From Shewanella inventionis (lineage in GTDB: Bacteria; Pseudomonadota; Gammaproteobacteria; Enterobacterales; Shewanellaceae), in NCBI RefSeq assembly GCF_014641855.1, contig NZ_BMII01000023.1, positions 1 to 64,000 on the forward strand: 64,000 nucleotides of DNA, in the 5' to 3' direction. Positions 1 to 8,188 of this stretch are shown piece after piece. Below the pieces are notes generated by a model. The model was not told the DNA's origin, ran no database searches, and saw only the letters and a program-made list of their open reading frames with translations. A program made the position numbers and the translations under genes. The number at the start of each line of letters is the position of its first letter. The stretch's first letter is position 1.

Positions 1-100
1 TACATTCCGAAGAACAAGAAGACAATTTCGAATAACTCAATACCTGTGAATGTCCACACAGATTTCTTGTTTAGATTGTTAAAGAGCGTTACTAATACCA
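1..100 (-). promoter_or_regulatory. rRNA operon leader with boxA antitermination site
   Basis: Read on the minus strand, this stretch has GCTCTTTAACAAT (75-87) followed by an ATCTGTGTGG segment, the usual layout of a gammaproteobacterial rRNA leader upstream of 16S rRNA. BoxA recruits the Nus antitermination factors. The 16S gene itself should begin just beyond the left edge and is not in the window. Confidence 0.85.
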
Positions 101-158
101 AAAGAATCAATCTTTCGCTTAGTGGCCATTGACGCCAGGTCGTTGGCTTGGGCTGCGT

Positions 159-186
159 ATTCTACGCTTTCCCATCTTCGCGTCAA
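159..186 (-). promoter_or_regulatory. rRNA promoter P2
   Basis: On the minus strand there is a -35 TTGACG (181-186), a 16-bp spacer and a -10 TAGAAT (159-164). It lies downstream of P1 and upstream of boxA, the usual tandem arrangement for rrn operons. The start site should be near 152. Confidence 0.75.
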
Positions 187-286
187 GTGTTTTTTCAAAC
201 TTTCTTTTCGCGCTGAAGATTTCATTTTGAACCCTTCAGACTGACTCTTCATTGGCGTGAGCCGCTTGCCGTGTCAGTGGTTGCGC

Positions 287-314
287 ATTATAGGGAGCTA
301 AAACTTTTGTGCAA
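287..314 (-). promoter_or_regulatory. rRNA promoter P1
   Basis: On the minus strand there is a -35 TTGCAC (309-314), a 16-bp spacer and a consensus -10 TATAAT (287-292), followed directly by a GCGC discriminator. A GC-rich discriminator is typical of stringently controlled rRNA P1 promoters. The sequence upstream (about 315-360) is A/T-rich and could serve as an UP element. Confidence 0.8.
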
Positions 315-374
315 GCATAAAATTCAGAAATATTGCAAAAACATGACTAAGAGGTGTTTTTTCAATCGAAAAGA

Positions 375-404
375 ACAAAAAAGGGACTATTCGCCCCTTT
401 TTTG
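375..404 (-). terminator. Rho-independent terminator after ccoG
   Basis: A hairpin pairs AAAAAAGGG (376-384) with CCCCTTTTTT (394-403) and lies just past the ccoG stop codon at 421. It separates ccoG from the rRNA promoters that fire in the same direction. The A and T runs on both sides would let it work in either direction. Confidence 0.75.
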
Positions 405-420
405 GCTATTTTGCTCGGTT

Positions 421-1848
421 TTACCCGCCAAAGAATCGAGTTTCTTGTTTTATCTCTACTGGATTGCCATCAATCACTGCGGTGATTTTAATGTCTATCT
501 TTGTGATAGTTCTTTTCAGTTCAATGGGGTCTACTGCAATACTCACTGGTAACGTTAAAACCTCACCAGCTTCAATGGAGACATGTTGTGGTCCTATCCA
601 TTGCGCATTGGTCAACCCTTCAACACTTAATTCATATTCCTGGGGTTGCTCTGTTTTATTGAGGATTTTTAATGTAAATGTATTCTCGGTATTACCTTGG
701 TTGTTTTCTCTAAATAATGAATTACGATCACGGATGACATCCATACGTACAGGAGCAATCGTTGCACTGGCATATATAAAGACGAGGATCATCACAGTAA
801 GCACAACGCCATAACCAATAAGTTTAGGTCTAACGACTTTTTCTTCTATGTTGTCGAGTTTGTTTTCAGTGGTGTAACTAATTAGTCCTTTATCGTACCC
901 CATACGCTCCATCGTGTTATCACATGCATCAATACATGCACCACAGTTAATACATTCGTATTGCAGGCCATTACGAATATCAATACCTGTTGGGCAAACC
1001 TGTACACATAAGTCACAGTCTATACAATCACCTAATCCCATCTCCTTGGGATCTTGTTTACGAGTTCGTGGACCTCTCGTTTCACCGCGCTTAGCATCAT
1101 AACCCACTATATAGGTGTTTTTGTCGAACATTGCTGCTTGAAAACGAGCATACGGACACATGTGAATACACATAATTTCACGCATCCAACCAGCATTACC
1201 GTAGGTTGCTAACGTAAAAAAGATAACCCAAAAGTAAATTCCACCGCTGGCATTAAGTGTAATGAAATCGATGTAGAGTTCTCTACTTGGTACAAAATAA
1301 GAAACAAATGTGGTGGCTGTTAGTAATGATACTAGTATCCAGGAGGTGTGTTTTGCGGTTTTACGCCACAGCTTATCGAAACTCCATGGCATTTGATCCA
1401 ACTTGATACGTTTATTACGCGCGCCTTCCAACTTCTCCTCAAACCAAATAAAGATAAAAGTCCATACTGTTTGTGGGCAGGTATAACCACACCACACTCG
1501 GCCAAGGTAAGTGGTTACAAAAAATAGCCCGAAAGCGGCAATCATAAACAGTGCGGCAAGTAAGGTAAGATCTTGTGGCCAAATGGTTAAACCAAATACA
1601 TGAAATTTTTGCTCGGCAAGATTAAACCACACTGCCTGACGTTCTCCCCAAGGTAACCAAGGAAGTAGCAGAAAAAATAACATTGCAATCCAACCCATTT
1701 GGCGACGTAATGTGGTCCACATACCATCAATAGCGCGTACGTAAATACGGTTGCGCGGATTGAAGCGGTCTGCTTTACTGGCATCAGGTTGATGGATTTT
1801 AATACGTTGTTGTTTTGAGAAATCCTTGGGGTTAGATTCTTTCGTCAT
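421..1848 (-). CDS. ccoG: Cytochrome c oxidase accessory protein CcoG (RdxA/FixG family)
   Basis: This is a membrane-bound iron-sulfur protein that supplies reduced copper for assembly of cbb3-type cytochrome c oxidase. The 475-residue protein has hydrophobic segments around 52-66, 92-112, 168-186 and 205-216, plus one near 345-365. A ferredoxin-like region carries eight cysteines in two CxxCxxCxxxC sets (275, 278, 281, 285 and 299, 302, 305, 309). A further CGYTCPQ motif sits at 120-126. The C-terminal third is a periplasmic Ig-like domain (FixG_C). Length and motif order match the family. The rest of the cco operon is not in the window. A terminator follows the gene. The assignment to the family is firm; the exact copper-reduction role is taken from studied homologues. 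Confidence 0.93.
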   Translation of the reverse strand: MTKESNPKDFSKQQRIKIHQPDASKADRFNPRNRIYVRAIDGMWTTLRRQMGWIAMLFFLLLPWLPWGERQAVWFNLAEQKFHVFGLTIWPQDLTLLAALFMIAAFGLFFVTTYLGRVWCGYTCPQTVWTFIFIWFEEKLEGARNKRIKLDQMPWSFDKLWRKTAKHTSWILVSLLTATTFVSYFVPSRELYIDFITLNASGGIYFWVIFFTLATYGNAGWMREIMCIHMCPYARFQAAMFDKNTYIVGYDAKRGETRGPRTRKQDPKEMGLGDCIDCDLCVQVCPTGIDIRNGLQYECINCGACIDACDNTMERMGYDKGLISYTTENKLDNIEEKVVRPKLIGYGVVLTVMILVFIYASATIAPVRMDVIRDRNSLFRENNQGNTENTFTLKILNKTEQPQEYELSVEGLTNAQWIGPQHVSIEAGEVLTLPVSIAVDPIELKRTITKIDIKITAVIDGNPVEIKQETRFFGG

Positions 1849-1924
1849 TTTACAGCCTTACTGCTTTAATATTGAACGATAACTAGCTTATTATATAGGT
1901 AATAACACATTATTGGATAAAAAG

Positions 1925-2272
1925 ATGAGAGGTTGGATAGGTTTAGCAATAATCGCGGGCGTTGTTTATTATTTCGCGACAGAAACTGACAAACTTGATA
2001 AGCCAATTAATGACATCAAAAGTATGTTTACTAAGGCTGACAAAAAGTTGGATTCGATGACGGGGACAAAAATCATCCGTGTCGATACACATATTCCGCA
2101 AGTTAAAGCAGAAATATACGAGCGATTATCAACGATAGAAATTCGTGAATTAGATGGCATATTTGTGAGTAATGAAAGTATTGCCGAGTTTAAAAATCAA
2201 TACTGCCATAGCAGCGCCCGCCACCCAGTTTTTAGCAAAGAAAATCTGCAATTTATTTGCGATAAAATCTGA
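1925..2272 (+). CDS. Small membrane-anchored protein of unknown function
   Basis: I do not recognise this family. The ATG at 1925 gives 115 residues: one N-terminal hydrophobic segment (about 3-20), then a soluble lysine- and aspartate-rich region of about 95 residues with two cysteines near the C-terminal end. That suggests a single-pass inner-membrane protein with its bulk in one compartment. A TTG at 1913 could add four residues (MDKK), but the ATG fits the hydrophobic N-terminus better. It is divergent from ccoG, with about 75 bp between them. A terminator-like hairpin follows it and runs directly into menB. Coding is supported by length and codon regularity only. Confidence 0.6.
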   Translation: MRGWIGLAIIAGVVYYFATETDKLDKPINDIKSMFTKADKKLDSMTGTKIIRVDTHIPQVKAEIYERLSTIEIRELDGIFVSNESIAEFKNQYCHSSARHPVFSKENLQFICDKI

Positions 2273-2320
2273 GTGAGTTAACGCTTTTACGGTAACAAAT
2301 TGACCTAAGTATCAAATAAG

Positions 2321-2364
2321 CCTAGCCTTTGTGTAATATTTACAATAGAGGCTAGGTTTTTTTT
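2321..2364 (+). terminator. Terminator-like hairpin ending at the menB start codon
   Basis: CCTAGCCT (2321-2328) pairs perfectly with AGGCTAGG (2349-2356) and is followed by eight T residues (2357-2364). The ATG of menB begins at 2365. It probably ends transcription of the upstream small gene, but its right arm also holds the only purine-rich stretch that could be the menB ribosome-binding site. Confidence 0.65.
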
Positions 2365-3279
2365 ATGACGCAATCTCAACCTAAATCAGTATCAGACATC
2401 TTTGACCCAGCCTTGTGGGATGTTGTCACGGGATTTAACTTTGAAGACATTACTTATCACCGCGCAAAATCTCAGGGTACCGTTCGTATCGCAATTAATC
2501 GTCCAGATTGCCTAAATTCATTTCGCCCTAAAACGGTAGACGAACTCTTTATAGCATTAGACCATGCCAGACAATGGTCTGATGTGGGTTGCGTACTATT
2601 AACCGGAAACGGCCCTTCGGCAAAAGGACAGTATTCTTTCTGTGCCGGCGGCGATCAACGTATTCGCGGCAAAGATGGCTATAAATACGAAGGAGCTAAA
2701 GAAGGTCAACCTGATGTTGCCCGCATGGGCCGCCTGCATATTTTAGAAGTACAACGCATGATCCGCTTTATGCCTAAAGTTGTGATTGCTGTTGTACCTG
2801 GATGGGCTGTTGGCGGCGGCCACAGTTTACATGTTGTGTGTGATTTAACCTTAGCGTCTAAAGAGCATGCAATATTTAAACAAACGGACCCTGATGTAGG
2901 CAGTTTTGATTCAGGATATGGCAGTGCTTACTTAGCGAAGATGATTGGGCAGAAACGCGCTCGTGAAATTTTCTTCCTTGGTTTTAATTATTCAGCAGAA
3001 GAAGCCTTTAATATGGGCATGGTAAACCGCGCAGTTCCTCACAATGAGCTCGAAACTGAAGCGCTAGCCTGGGCCAAAGAGATTAACTCGAAATCACCTA
3101 CTGCAATGCGCATGTTAAAGTACGGCTTTAATATGACGGACGATGGGTTAGTTGGTCAGCAGCTCTTTGCTGGTGAAGCCACACGATTAGCCTATGCGAG
3201 CGAAGAAGCAAGAGAAGGACGTGATGCCTTTTTAGAAAAACGCGACCAGGATTTTTCACGCTTTCCTTGGCATTATTAA
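2365..3279 (+). CDS. menB: 1,4-dihydroxy-2-naphthoyl-CoA synthase MenB
   Basis: MenB closes the second ring of the naphthoquinone nucleus by converting o-succinylbenzoyl-CoA to 1,4-dihydroxy-2-naphthoyl-CoA in menaquinone synthesis. The 304-residue protein is a crotonase-fold enzyme. It has the MenB-type loop SFCAGGDQ (91-98) and RGKDGY (101-106), the oxyanion segment GWAVGGGHS (146-154), and the FDSGYGSAYLA block (181-191) that separates MenB from ordinary enoyl-CoA hydratases. It is slightly longer than the E. coli enzyme (about 285 residues), mainly at the N-terminus. Menaquinone supports anaerobic respiration, consistent with a Shewanella-like host. No other men genes are adjacent. The start at 2365 abuts a terminator-like hairpin. 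Confidence 0.93.
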   Translation: MTQSQPKSVSDIFDPALWDVVTGFNFEDITYHRAKSQGTVRIAINRPDCLNSFRPKTVDELFIALDHARQWSDVGCVLLTGNGPSAKGQYSFCAGGDQRIRGKDGYKYEGAKEGQPDVARMGRLHILEVQRMIRFMPKVVIAVVPGWAVGGGHSLHVVCDLTLASKEHAIFKQTDPDVGSFDSGYGSAYLAKMIGQKRAREIFFLGFNYSAEEAFNMGMVNRAVPHNELETEALAWAKEINSKSPTAMRMLKYGFNMTDDGLVGQQLFAGEATRLAYASEEAREGRDAFLEKRDQDFSRFPWHY

Positions 3280-3314
3280 GACAACAGCCACAATAGTTAA
3301 TCTCATCAAATTTG

Positions 3315-3334
3315 AAGCCCTTTTTAAGGGCTTT
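3315..3334 (+). terminator. Probable terminator after menB
   Basis: AAGCCCTT (3315-3322) pairs with AAGGGCTT (3326-3333) about 35 bp past the menB stop codon. The downstream stretch is T/A-rich rather than a clean T-run, so termination may be moderate. Confidence 0.5.
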
Positions 3335-3400
3335 ATAATTTAAAGATTACAAAACAAATCCTAATCTAAATTACCATTTGAGACAATCGAATCAACCCTC

Positions 3401-3428
3401 TTTACATGATAATGAGAACTGTTATCAT
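3401..3428 (+). promoter_or_regulatory. Promoter with overlapping Fur-like box, upstream of DUF2061 gene
   Basis: GATAATGAGAACTGTTATC (3408-3426) matches the classical 19-bp Fur box at 15 positions. It lies inside a promoter-like pair, TTTACA (3401-3406) and TATCAT (3423-3428), spaced 16 bp apart. Occupation by Fur (or a related Zur-type protein) would block RNA polymerase. The gene starts at 3457. Confidence 0.6.
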
Positions 3429-3456
3429 TTAATTAAATCAAACAGGGGGATTTATC

Positions 3457-3678
3457 ATGAAAAAGACCATTAGCTTTGCCATATTACACTTCAGTGTCGC
3501 GTTTTCGATTACTTACTTATTAACTGGTAGCATTGTTATCGGTGGTGCGATTGCCTTATTAGAACCCGCTGTGAATACCGTGGTGTTTTATTTTCATGAC
3601 AAAGTTTGGAAAAACATTGAGTCTAAACAGGCTCATTCTGTGGCAATAGCAGCAGAGCCTGCTCACCTTGCAAACTAG
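3457..3678 (+). CDS. DUF2061 family small membrane protein
   Basis: This 73-residue protein has two hydrophobic segments (about 5-22 and 27-46) and the DUF2061 pattern: a short first helix, a GGAIALLEPAVNT segment (28-40), then FYFHDKVW (44-51). The function of the family is unknown; members are small inner-membrane proteins. The start follows a strong GGGGG ribosome-binding site (about 3446-3450). A Fur-like box covers its promoter, so expression may rise under iron (or zinc) limitation. It stands alone, convergent with the beta-galactosidase gene. Confidence 0.8.
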   Translation: MKKTISFAILHFSVAFSITYLLTGSIVIGGAIALLEPAVNTVVFYFHDKVWKNIESKQAHSVAIAAEPAHLAN

Positions 3679-3713
3679 TGACATCATGGTTAACAACCTA
3701 ACCACGATGTCAC
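3678..3713. other. Long inverted repeat between convergent genes
   Basis: GTGACATC then TGGTTA (3678-3692) pairs with TAACCA then GATGTCAC (3699-3713), with one A/C mismatch and a 6-nt loop. It begins on the last base of the DUF2061 stop codon. Neither strand has a T-run after the stem, so it is not a standard intrinsic terminator, although it could protect 3' ends. Confidence 0.6.
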
Positions 3714-3722
3714 CAAAAAAGC

Positions 3723-5687
3723 TTAATTGAGTTTAACAATGGCTACGTCATAAGCTGCAAGATTAGCACTGCCTAGCACGTATTGACCTTGTAACTCACT
3801 TGGTACTGTTTGTGAGTAACCCGCATAGTTAAACAGGTAAGCATACTGACCACGTTGTACAAGTCGCATATCTTTTGGAAGCGCAAATGTAACTAATCCC
3901 AACTCAGCGGATAACACGGTAAAATATTCACGTAAAAACGCATCACACGTCAGTGTGGCCACATAGCTAGTATTTTGATGACGTGCAACAGCAGGGCTGC
4001 CATCATGATAAGTCGCAACAACATCTACACCATCAGCAAGTGCTAACTCTTCTCGCCAGCACTGACTCTCAAATTGAATACCATTAAAATGCAATACTTC
4101 ACTGCAATCAGGACGGATAGTTTCAGTCGACAACACTTTGACAGGCACCAATGCTTGTAATACACCAGGGGCTAACGTTGGCACTAACGACAGCTCATCG
4201 GTTTTACTGCCAGATCGCGGGCCTATAACCAAGTGCACATCAGCTTGTTTGCATTTATCAACAAATGCTTGTGGCACAATAGGTAAACAAGGGGCTACCA
4301 CTAGCGCATATTGAGCTAGATCATGGTCAACCGACACAAAATCAACAGCTAACCCTAACTGACGTAACGCTGAGTAGTATGCAAATTCAACCCGTTGATG
4401 ATTATAACTGTCACCCTGGCGTTCAATTTCGGTCACCCACTGGCTATTAGCACCCGTTACAATCGCCACTTTCGCTTGCACTGGATCGCTAATAGTAAAA
4501 TCGACCTTGGCCAACTCATCGCGCATTTGTTCAACTTCAGCCCAGGCCGCCGCTTTGGAGTTGTCATTACGTTTAATACCAGCGTGCATTTGCTCTTGCG
4601 CAAATGGCACTTGGCGCCAACGGAAGTAACATACACAGTCTGCGCCATGAGCAAAGGCTTGCCACGACCACAATCTGACCATGCCTTTTTCTGGACGCGG
4701 ATTATGATGTGCCCAGTTTACAGGCCCCGGTTGTTGCTCCATTACCCAAAAGTTTTTATTGCTTACGCCACGGCTTTGGTCAAAGGAATAGCTTGAAAAG
4801 TCAGGGTGGCCCGTGCGCATATATGGTTTAAATTGCTCCGCTGGCATATGTTTAAAAAACATATCAGAGCGGCCTAACGGGTAATTGTCATAACTAACAA
4901 AATCGAGGTTTTTAGCCAGTGCAAAGTTATCGGTTTGTGTGTCCACCAGCGGGATAAAATTGTGCGTTATAAATCGATTTGGCGCATGAGCACGAATGAT
5001 CTCAATCATGGCATCGTGAAACTTCACCACCTGATCTGAACTAAAACGACGATACGCCAGTTGATGTGCAGGATTAGTTTCGGTCACGGCTAAAATAGGC
5101 AGTTCGATTTGCGCAAAGTCTTGATATTCCATCGACCAAAACACATTACCCCATGCCGTGTTTAGCTTTTCAATATCGTCTTGATAATAGTCTTTACACC
5201 ACTGTTGGAATGCCAACTTGGCCACCAGTGAACCACTATGGGTTGTGTCATGGCACGCAATTTCGTTGTCGGTTTGCCAACCACACACGCTTGGATGATT
5301 ACCGTAACGCTCTGCTATCACAGTTGAAATACGCATGGCTTCGCGAAAATAATTTTGGCTAGAAAAATCGTAATGACGACGCGAACCAAAGCCACGTGTG
5401 GTACCCGTGTTAATGTCGACAGGTAGAATGTCTGGGTATTTATCGATTAACCACTTAGGAGGTGTAGCTGTCGGGGTGCACATGATCACCTGCAGACCTT
5501 CACTGGCAAGAGTTTCAATCGCTCTGTCTAACCACTCAAACGAATACTCTCCATCGCGAGCTTCAATTCTAGACCACGCAAACTCACCAATACGCACATA
5601 CTGCAATCCGAGCTGACGCATTTCTTTTGCGTCTTGCTGCCACATAGATTCAGTCCAATGCTCTGGGTAATAGCAAACTCCTAACAT
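3723..5687 (-). CDS. Beta-galactosidase, glycoside hydrolase family 42
   Basis: This enzyme removes terminal beta-D-galactose from beta-galactosides with retention of configuration. Starting at the ATG at 5687 it has 654 residues. That start is preferred over a TTG 12 bases upstream because GGAG sits 7 bases ahead of it and GH42 proteins begin with this [10 protein letters not shown] segment. The TIM-barrel domain shows the acid/base glutamate in WQTDNE (E142) and the nucleophile glutamate in WVMEQQPGP (E317). A beta-sandwich trimerisation-like domain and a C-terminal domain follow. There is no signal peptide, so it is probably cytoplasmic and acts on imported oligosaccharides. It is divergent from the alpha-galactosidase gene and shares its control region. 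GH42 enzymes often act on beta-1,3/1,4/1,6 galactosides rather than lactose. Confidence 0.93.
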   Translation of the reverse strand: MLGVCYYPEHWTESMWQQDAKEMRQLGLQYVRIGEFAWSRIEARDGEYSFEWLDRAIETLASEGLQVIMCTPTATPPKWLIDKYPDILPVDINTGTTRGFGSRRHYDFSSQNYFREAMRISTVIAERYGNHPSVCGWQTDNEIACHDTTHSGSLVAKLAFQQWCKDYYQDDIEKLNTAWGNVFWSMEYQDFAQIELPILAVTETNPAHQLAYRRFSSDQVVKFHDAMIEIIRAHAPNRFITHNFIPLVDTQTDNFALAKNLDFVSYDNYPLGRSDMFFKHMPAEQFKPYMRTGHPDFSSYSFDQSRGVSNKNFWVMEQQPGPVNWAHHNPRPEKGMVRLWSWQAFAHGADCVCYFRWRQVPFAQEQMHAGIKRNDNSKAAAWAEVEQMRDELAKVDFTISDPVQAKVAIVTGANSQWVTEIERQGDSYNHQRVEFAYYSALRQLGLAVDFVSVDHDLAQYALVVAPCLPIVPQAFVDKCKQADVHLVIGPRSGSKTDELSLVPTLAPGVLQALVPVKVLSTETIRPDCSEVLHFNGIQFESQCWREELALADGVDVVATYHDGSPAVARHQNTSYVATLTCDAFLREYFTVLSAELGLVTFALPKDMRLVQRGQYAYLFNYAGYSQTVPSELQGQYVLGSANLAAYDVAIVKLN

Positions 5688-5782
5688 GTTAATCTCCAAT
5701 AAATAGCAGGTAAAACCTCAGGCTTGAACCTAGATATTTTTAACACAATACCCTACCGTTACAAGCAAAGTTACAAGGTGAC

Positions 5783-5810
5783 TTGACGAATTTTTAATGA
5801 TGAATAATAT
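5783..5810 (+). promoter_or_regulatory. Promoter of the alpha-galactosidase gene
   Basis: A -35 TTGACG (5783-5788), a 16-bp spacer and a -10 TAATAT (5805-5810) form a near-consensus sigma-70 promoter. Transcription should start near 5817, giving a leader of about 150 nt. Confidence 0.6.
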
Positions 5811-5822
5811 ACTAACCCAGTA

Positions 5823-5835
5823 TTTATATGATATA
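5823..5835. promoter_or_regulatory. Probable GntR operator (galactose-island palindrome)
   Basis: TTTAT-ATG-ATATA differs by one arm base from the perfect TTTAT-NNN-ATAAA palindrome found upstream of galT and the TonB-dependent receptor gene. It lies just downstream of the predicted alpha-galactosidase start site and inside the shared region with the beta-galactosidase gene, so it could repress both. Confidence 0.5.
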
Positions 5836-5884
5836 TAGTATTTTAAATAAACTGAGTATAAATCATCGTATGTTGCCGGCGTTA

Positions 5885-5904
5885 GCAGTGGCTCAATCCA
5901 CTGC
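5885..5904 (+). other. Hairpin in the alpha-galactosidase leader
   Basis: GCAGTGG (5885-5891) pairs perfectly with CCACTGC (5898-5904) around a 6-nt loop. If transcription starts near 5817, this lies in the mRNA leader about 60 nt before the start codon. There is no T-run after it. Confidence 0.45.
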
Positions 5905-5967
5905 CCTACAGTAATATTTTGCAGCTATGTTTGTTAAGTGATACTCCCAATCAAGGAATGTTAAATC

Positions 5968-8103
5968 ATGTCGCATCATCCCAATTTCGTTTTACTTAAT
6001 GGCCAACACACAAGCGTAGTGGTTGACTGCAGCAATAAAACGCCAGCTATTTTGTATTTTGGTAAAAAAATATCCTCTAAAACCACATACGACATGATGA
6101 AACAACTTAGCACTCGCCAAGAAGCAAAATGCTCAGTCGTTGTTGAGGCGCCCATATCACTATCGCCGTTAATGGGCGAAGGATTTACCGGTGCTCCCGG
6201 TATTGAAATATTTGACAACAATATTGCCTGGTCTATTGGCGGTACATTAACCTCAGTCACGCAACCGTCAGCTAATCAGGTCATTTTTGAGTCTATCGAC
6301 AGTTTACGTAATTTAAGCGTAAAGCATCACTTAACCTTAGACCCGCATTCTGACGTGCTCAGTGCAACCACACAATTAACCAACTTAGGCAATAACGCGG
6401 TAAATGTGAACTGGTGTGCAGCACCAACAATCCCAATGCCACTTCATATTGATCAAATCATGTCATTTGAAGGCCGTTGGTCAAATGAGTTTCAACGTAA
6501 ATCGTTCGACATGTTTTTAGGCAGCTTTGTACGTGAAAACCGCAAAGGGAAAACGTCACACGACAATTTCCCGGGGATGGTCATGCACAACAAACTCACT
6601 CATGAGCAAGGCGGTGAGTGTTATGGGTTTCATTTAGGCTGGAGCGGCAATCATAAAATGCGCGCAGAGTTACTCGCTGAAGGTCGCAGTTATGCGCAAT
6701 TAGGTGAGTTATTGATGCCTGGTGAGTTAGTGTTAGCCCCTAATGAATCATATACCAGCCCAACACTTTATAGCGCATACTCTAACCAAGGTTTTAGTGG
6801 TTTGTCGCATCATTTTCATCAGTTTGTTCGCCAATCACTGATCACCGATAAGGTACGCCAAAAGCCTCGACCTGTTCACTACAACACTTGGGAAGGCATT
6901 TATTTTGACCACGATGTTGCTGTACTACAGTCATTGGCTACACAAGCGGCAGACATTGGTGCAGAGCGATTTGTGCTCGATGATGGTTGGTTTAAAGGGC
7001 GACGCGGTGACTTTGCCGGTTTAGGCGACTGGACCGTTGACCGTGACATTTACCCCAACGGGTTACAACCATTAATTGATCATGTCAACAGCGTGGGCAT
7101 GGAGTTTGGTTTGTGGTTTGAACCTGAAATGGTTAACCCAGACAGTGACTTATACCGTAACCACCCAGAATGGGCACTGCAAACGGCAGGTAACGAACAG
7201 CTTAAATTTAGAAAGCAGTTAGTGTTAGATATGACTAACCCAGCAGTAACCGATTACCTCTTTAATGCCATTAACGACATTTTGGTCGAGTACCCCCAAA
7301 TTGTGTATATAAAATGGGACATGAACCGCGACCTTAATCATGCAGGTAACTTTGCCGGAAAACCTGCTGTGCACCAGCAAACACTCGCAGCATATACGTT
7401 AATTGAACGCTTAAAGCAAGCACACCCCCATGTTGAAATAGAAAGTTGCTCATCTGGTGGAGCTAGGGTTGATTATGGCGTACTACGTTATACCGATCGA
7501 GTATGGACATCTGACTCAAACGACGCATTAGATCGACTCACTATTCAACGTGGTTGTTCGTTTTTCTTCCCGGCGGAGGTGATGGGCGCACACGTTGGTC
7601 CGCGTGATTGCCATATCACAGGGCGCAACATTAGTATTGCCATGCGCGCTGCGGTGGCCTTTTTTGGTCACATGGGCATAGAAATGGACCCGCGTGAATT
7701 AACCGATGACGAACGTCAGCAATTACAACAGATTATCAAACTGCACAAACAGCATCGTCAGCTGATCCACAGCGGTAAATTGGTGCGGTTAAATTCAGAT
7801 GGCGACTCGATTAACTTTGGCATTGTTAACGCCGACCAAAGCCAGGCTTTGTTTGCATACAACAGTGTGAAAGAAACCCAGCGCACTAACCCGCCTAAAT
7901 ACCATTTTGCCGGATTAGATGCCGACAAAGATTACACCTTATCACTAGTGTGGCCTGCTGGGTTCTCGTTTTACTCACCATCAGTGCTCAGCGTCATTGA
8001 CAAGCAAACCTATAGCGGCGAAGCATTAATGACCTTTGGTATGCAGTTACCTATTACGTTCCCACAGACGTCATTGATTTTTGAGTTAAACCAAGTGAAA
8101 TAG
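5968..8103 (+). CDS. Alpha-galactosidase, glycoside hydrolase family 36
   Basis: This enzyme releases terminal alpha-D-galactose from oligosaccharides such as melibiose, raffinose or alpha-galactosyl-glycerols. The 711-residue protein has the N-terminal beta-supersandwich (about 1-290), then a TIM barrel with RFVLDDGWF (335-342), the nucleophile aspartate in KWDMNR (D451), ESCSSGGAR (492-500), and the SDSNDALDRL segment (515-524) that supplies the acid/base aspartate. A C-terminal beta domain ends the protein. The length is typical of tetrameric bacterial GH36 enzymes. There is no signal peptide, so it is presumably cytoplasmic. It is divergent from the GH42 gene. The promoter and operator-like palindrome upstream suggest repression in the absence of inducer. 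Confidence 0.94.
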   Translation: MSHHPNFVLLNGQHTSVVVDCSNKTPAILYFGKKISSKTTYDMMKQLSTRQEAKCSVVVEAPISLSPLMGEGFTGAPGIEIFDNNIAWSIGGTLTSVTQPSANQVIFESIDSLRNLSVKHHLTLDPHSDVLSATTQLTNLGNNAVNVNWCAAPTIPMPLHIDQIMSFEGRWSNEFQRKSFDMFLGSFVRENRKGKTSHDNFPGMVMHNKLTHEQGGECYGFHLGWSGNHKMRAELLAEGRSYAQLGELLMPGELVLAPNESYTSPTLYSAYSNQGFSGLSHHFHQFVRQSLITDKVRQKPRPVHYNTWEGIYFDHDVAVLQSLATQAADIGAERFVLDDGWFKGRRGDFAGLGDWTVDRDIYPNGLQPLIDHVNSVGMEFGLWFEPEMVNPDSDLYRNHPEWALQTAGNEQLKFRKQLVLDMTNPAVTDYLFNAINDILVEYPQIVYIKWDMNRDLNHAGNFAGKPAVHQQTLAAYTLIERLKQAHPHVEIESCSSGGARVDYGVLRYTDRVWTSDSNDALDRLTIQRGCSFFFPAEVMGAHVGPRDCHITGRNISIAMRAAVAFFGHMGIEMDPRELTDDERQQLQQIIKLHKQHRQLIHSGKLVRLNSDGDSINFGIVNADQSQALFAYNSVKETQRTNPPKYHFAGLDADKDYTLSLVWPAGFSFYSPSVLSVIDKQTYSGEALMTFGMQLPITFPQTSLIFELNQVK

Positions 8104-8135
8104 CACAGTAAACCGTTCTTACTATCCCCATAAGC

Positions 8136-8164
8136 AAAAGAGCATCTAGGTTAGATGCTCTTTT
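8136..8164. terminator. Bidirectional terminator between alpha-galactosidase and GntR genes
   Basis: AAAAGAGCATCTA (8136-8148) pairs with TAGATGCTCTTTT (8152-8164) around a 3-nt loop, followed by more T residues. It serves the two convergent genes. Confidence 0.85.
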
Positions 8165-8188
8165 TATTATCGGCTTATCCATTTACGA

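Noticed and set aside
1-100. Annotating 16S rRNA here
   Set aside because: Only the leader, with boxA, is in the window. No 16S 5' end sequence is visible.
2365-3279. Calling it a fatty-acid enoyl-CoA hydratase
   Set aside because: The MenB-specific loop and the FDSGYGSAYLA block are present, and it stands outside any fad operon.
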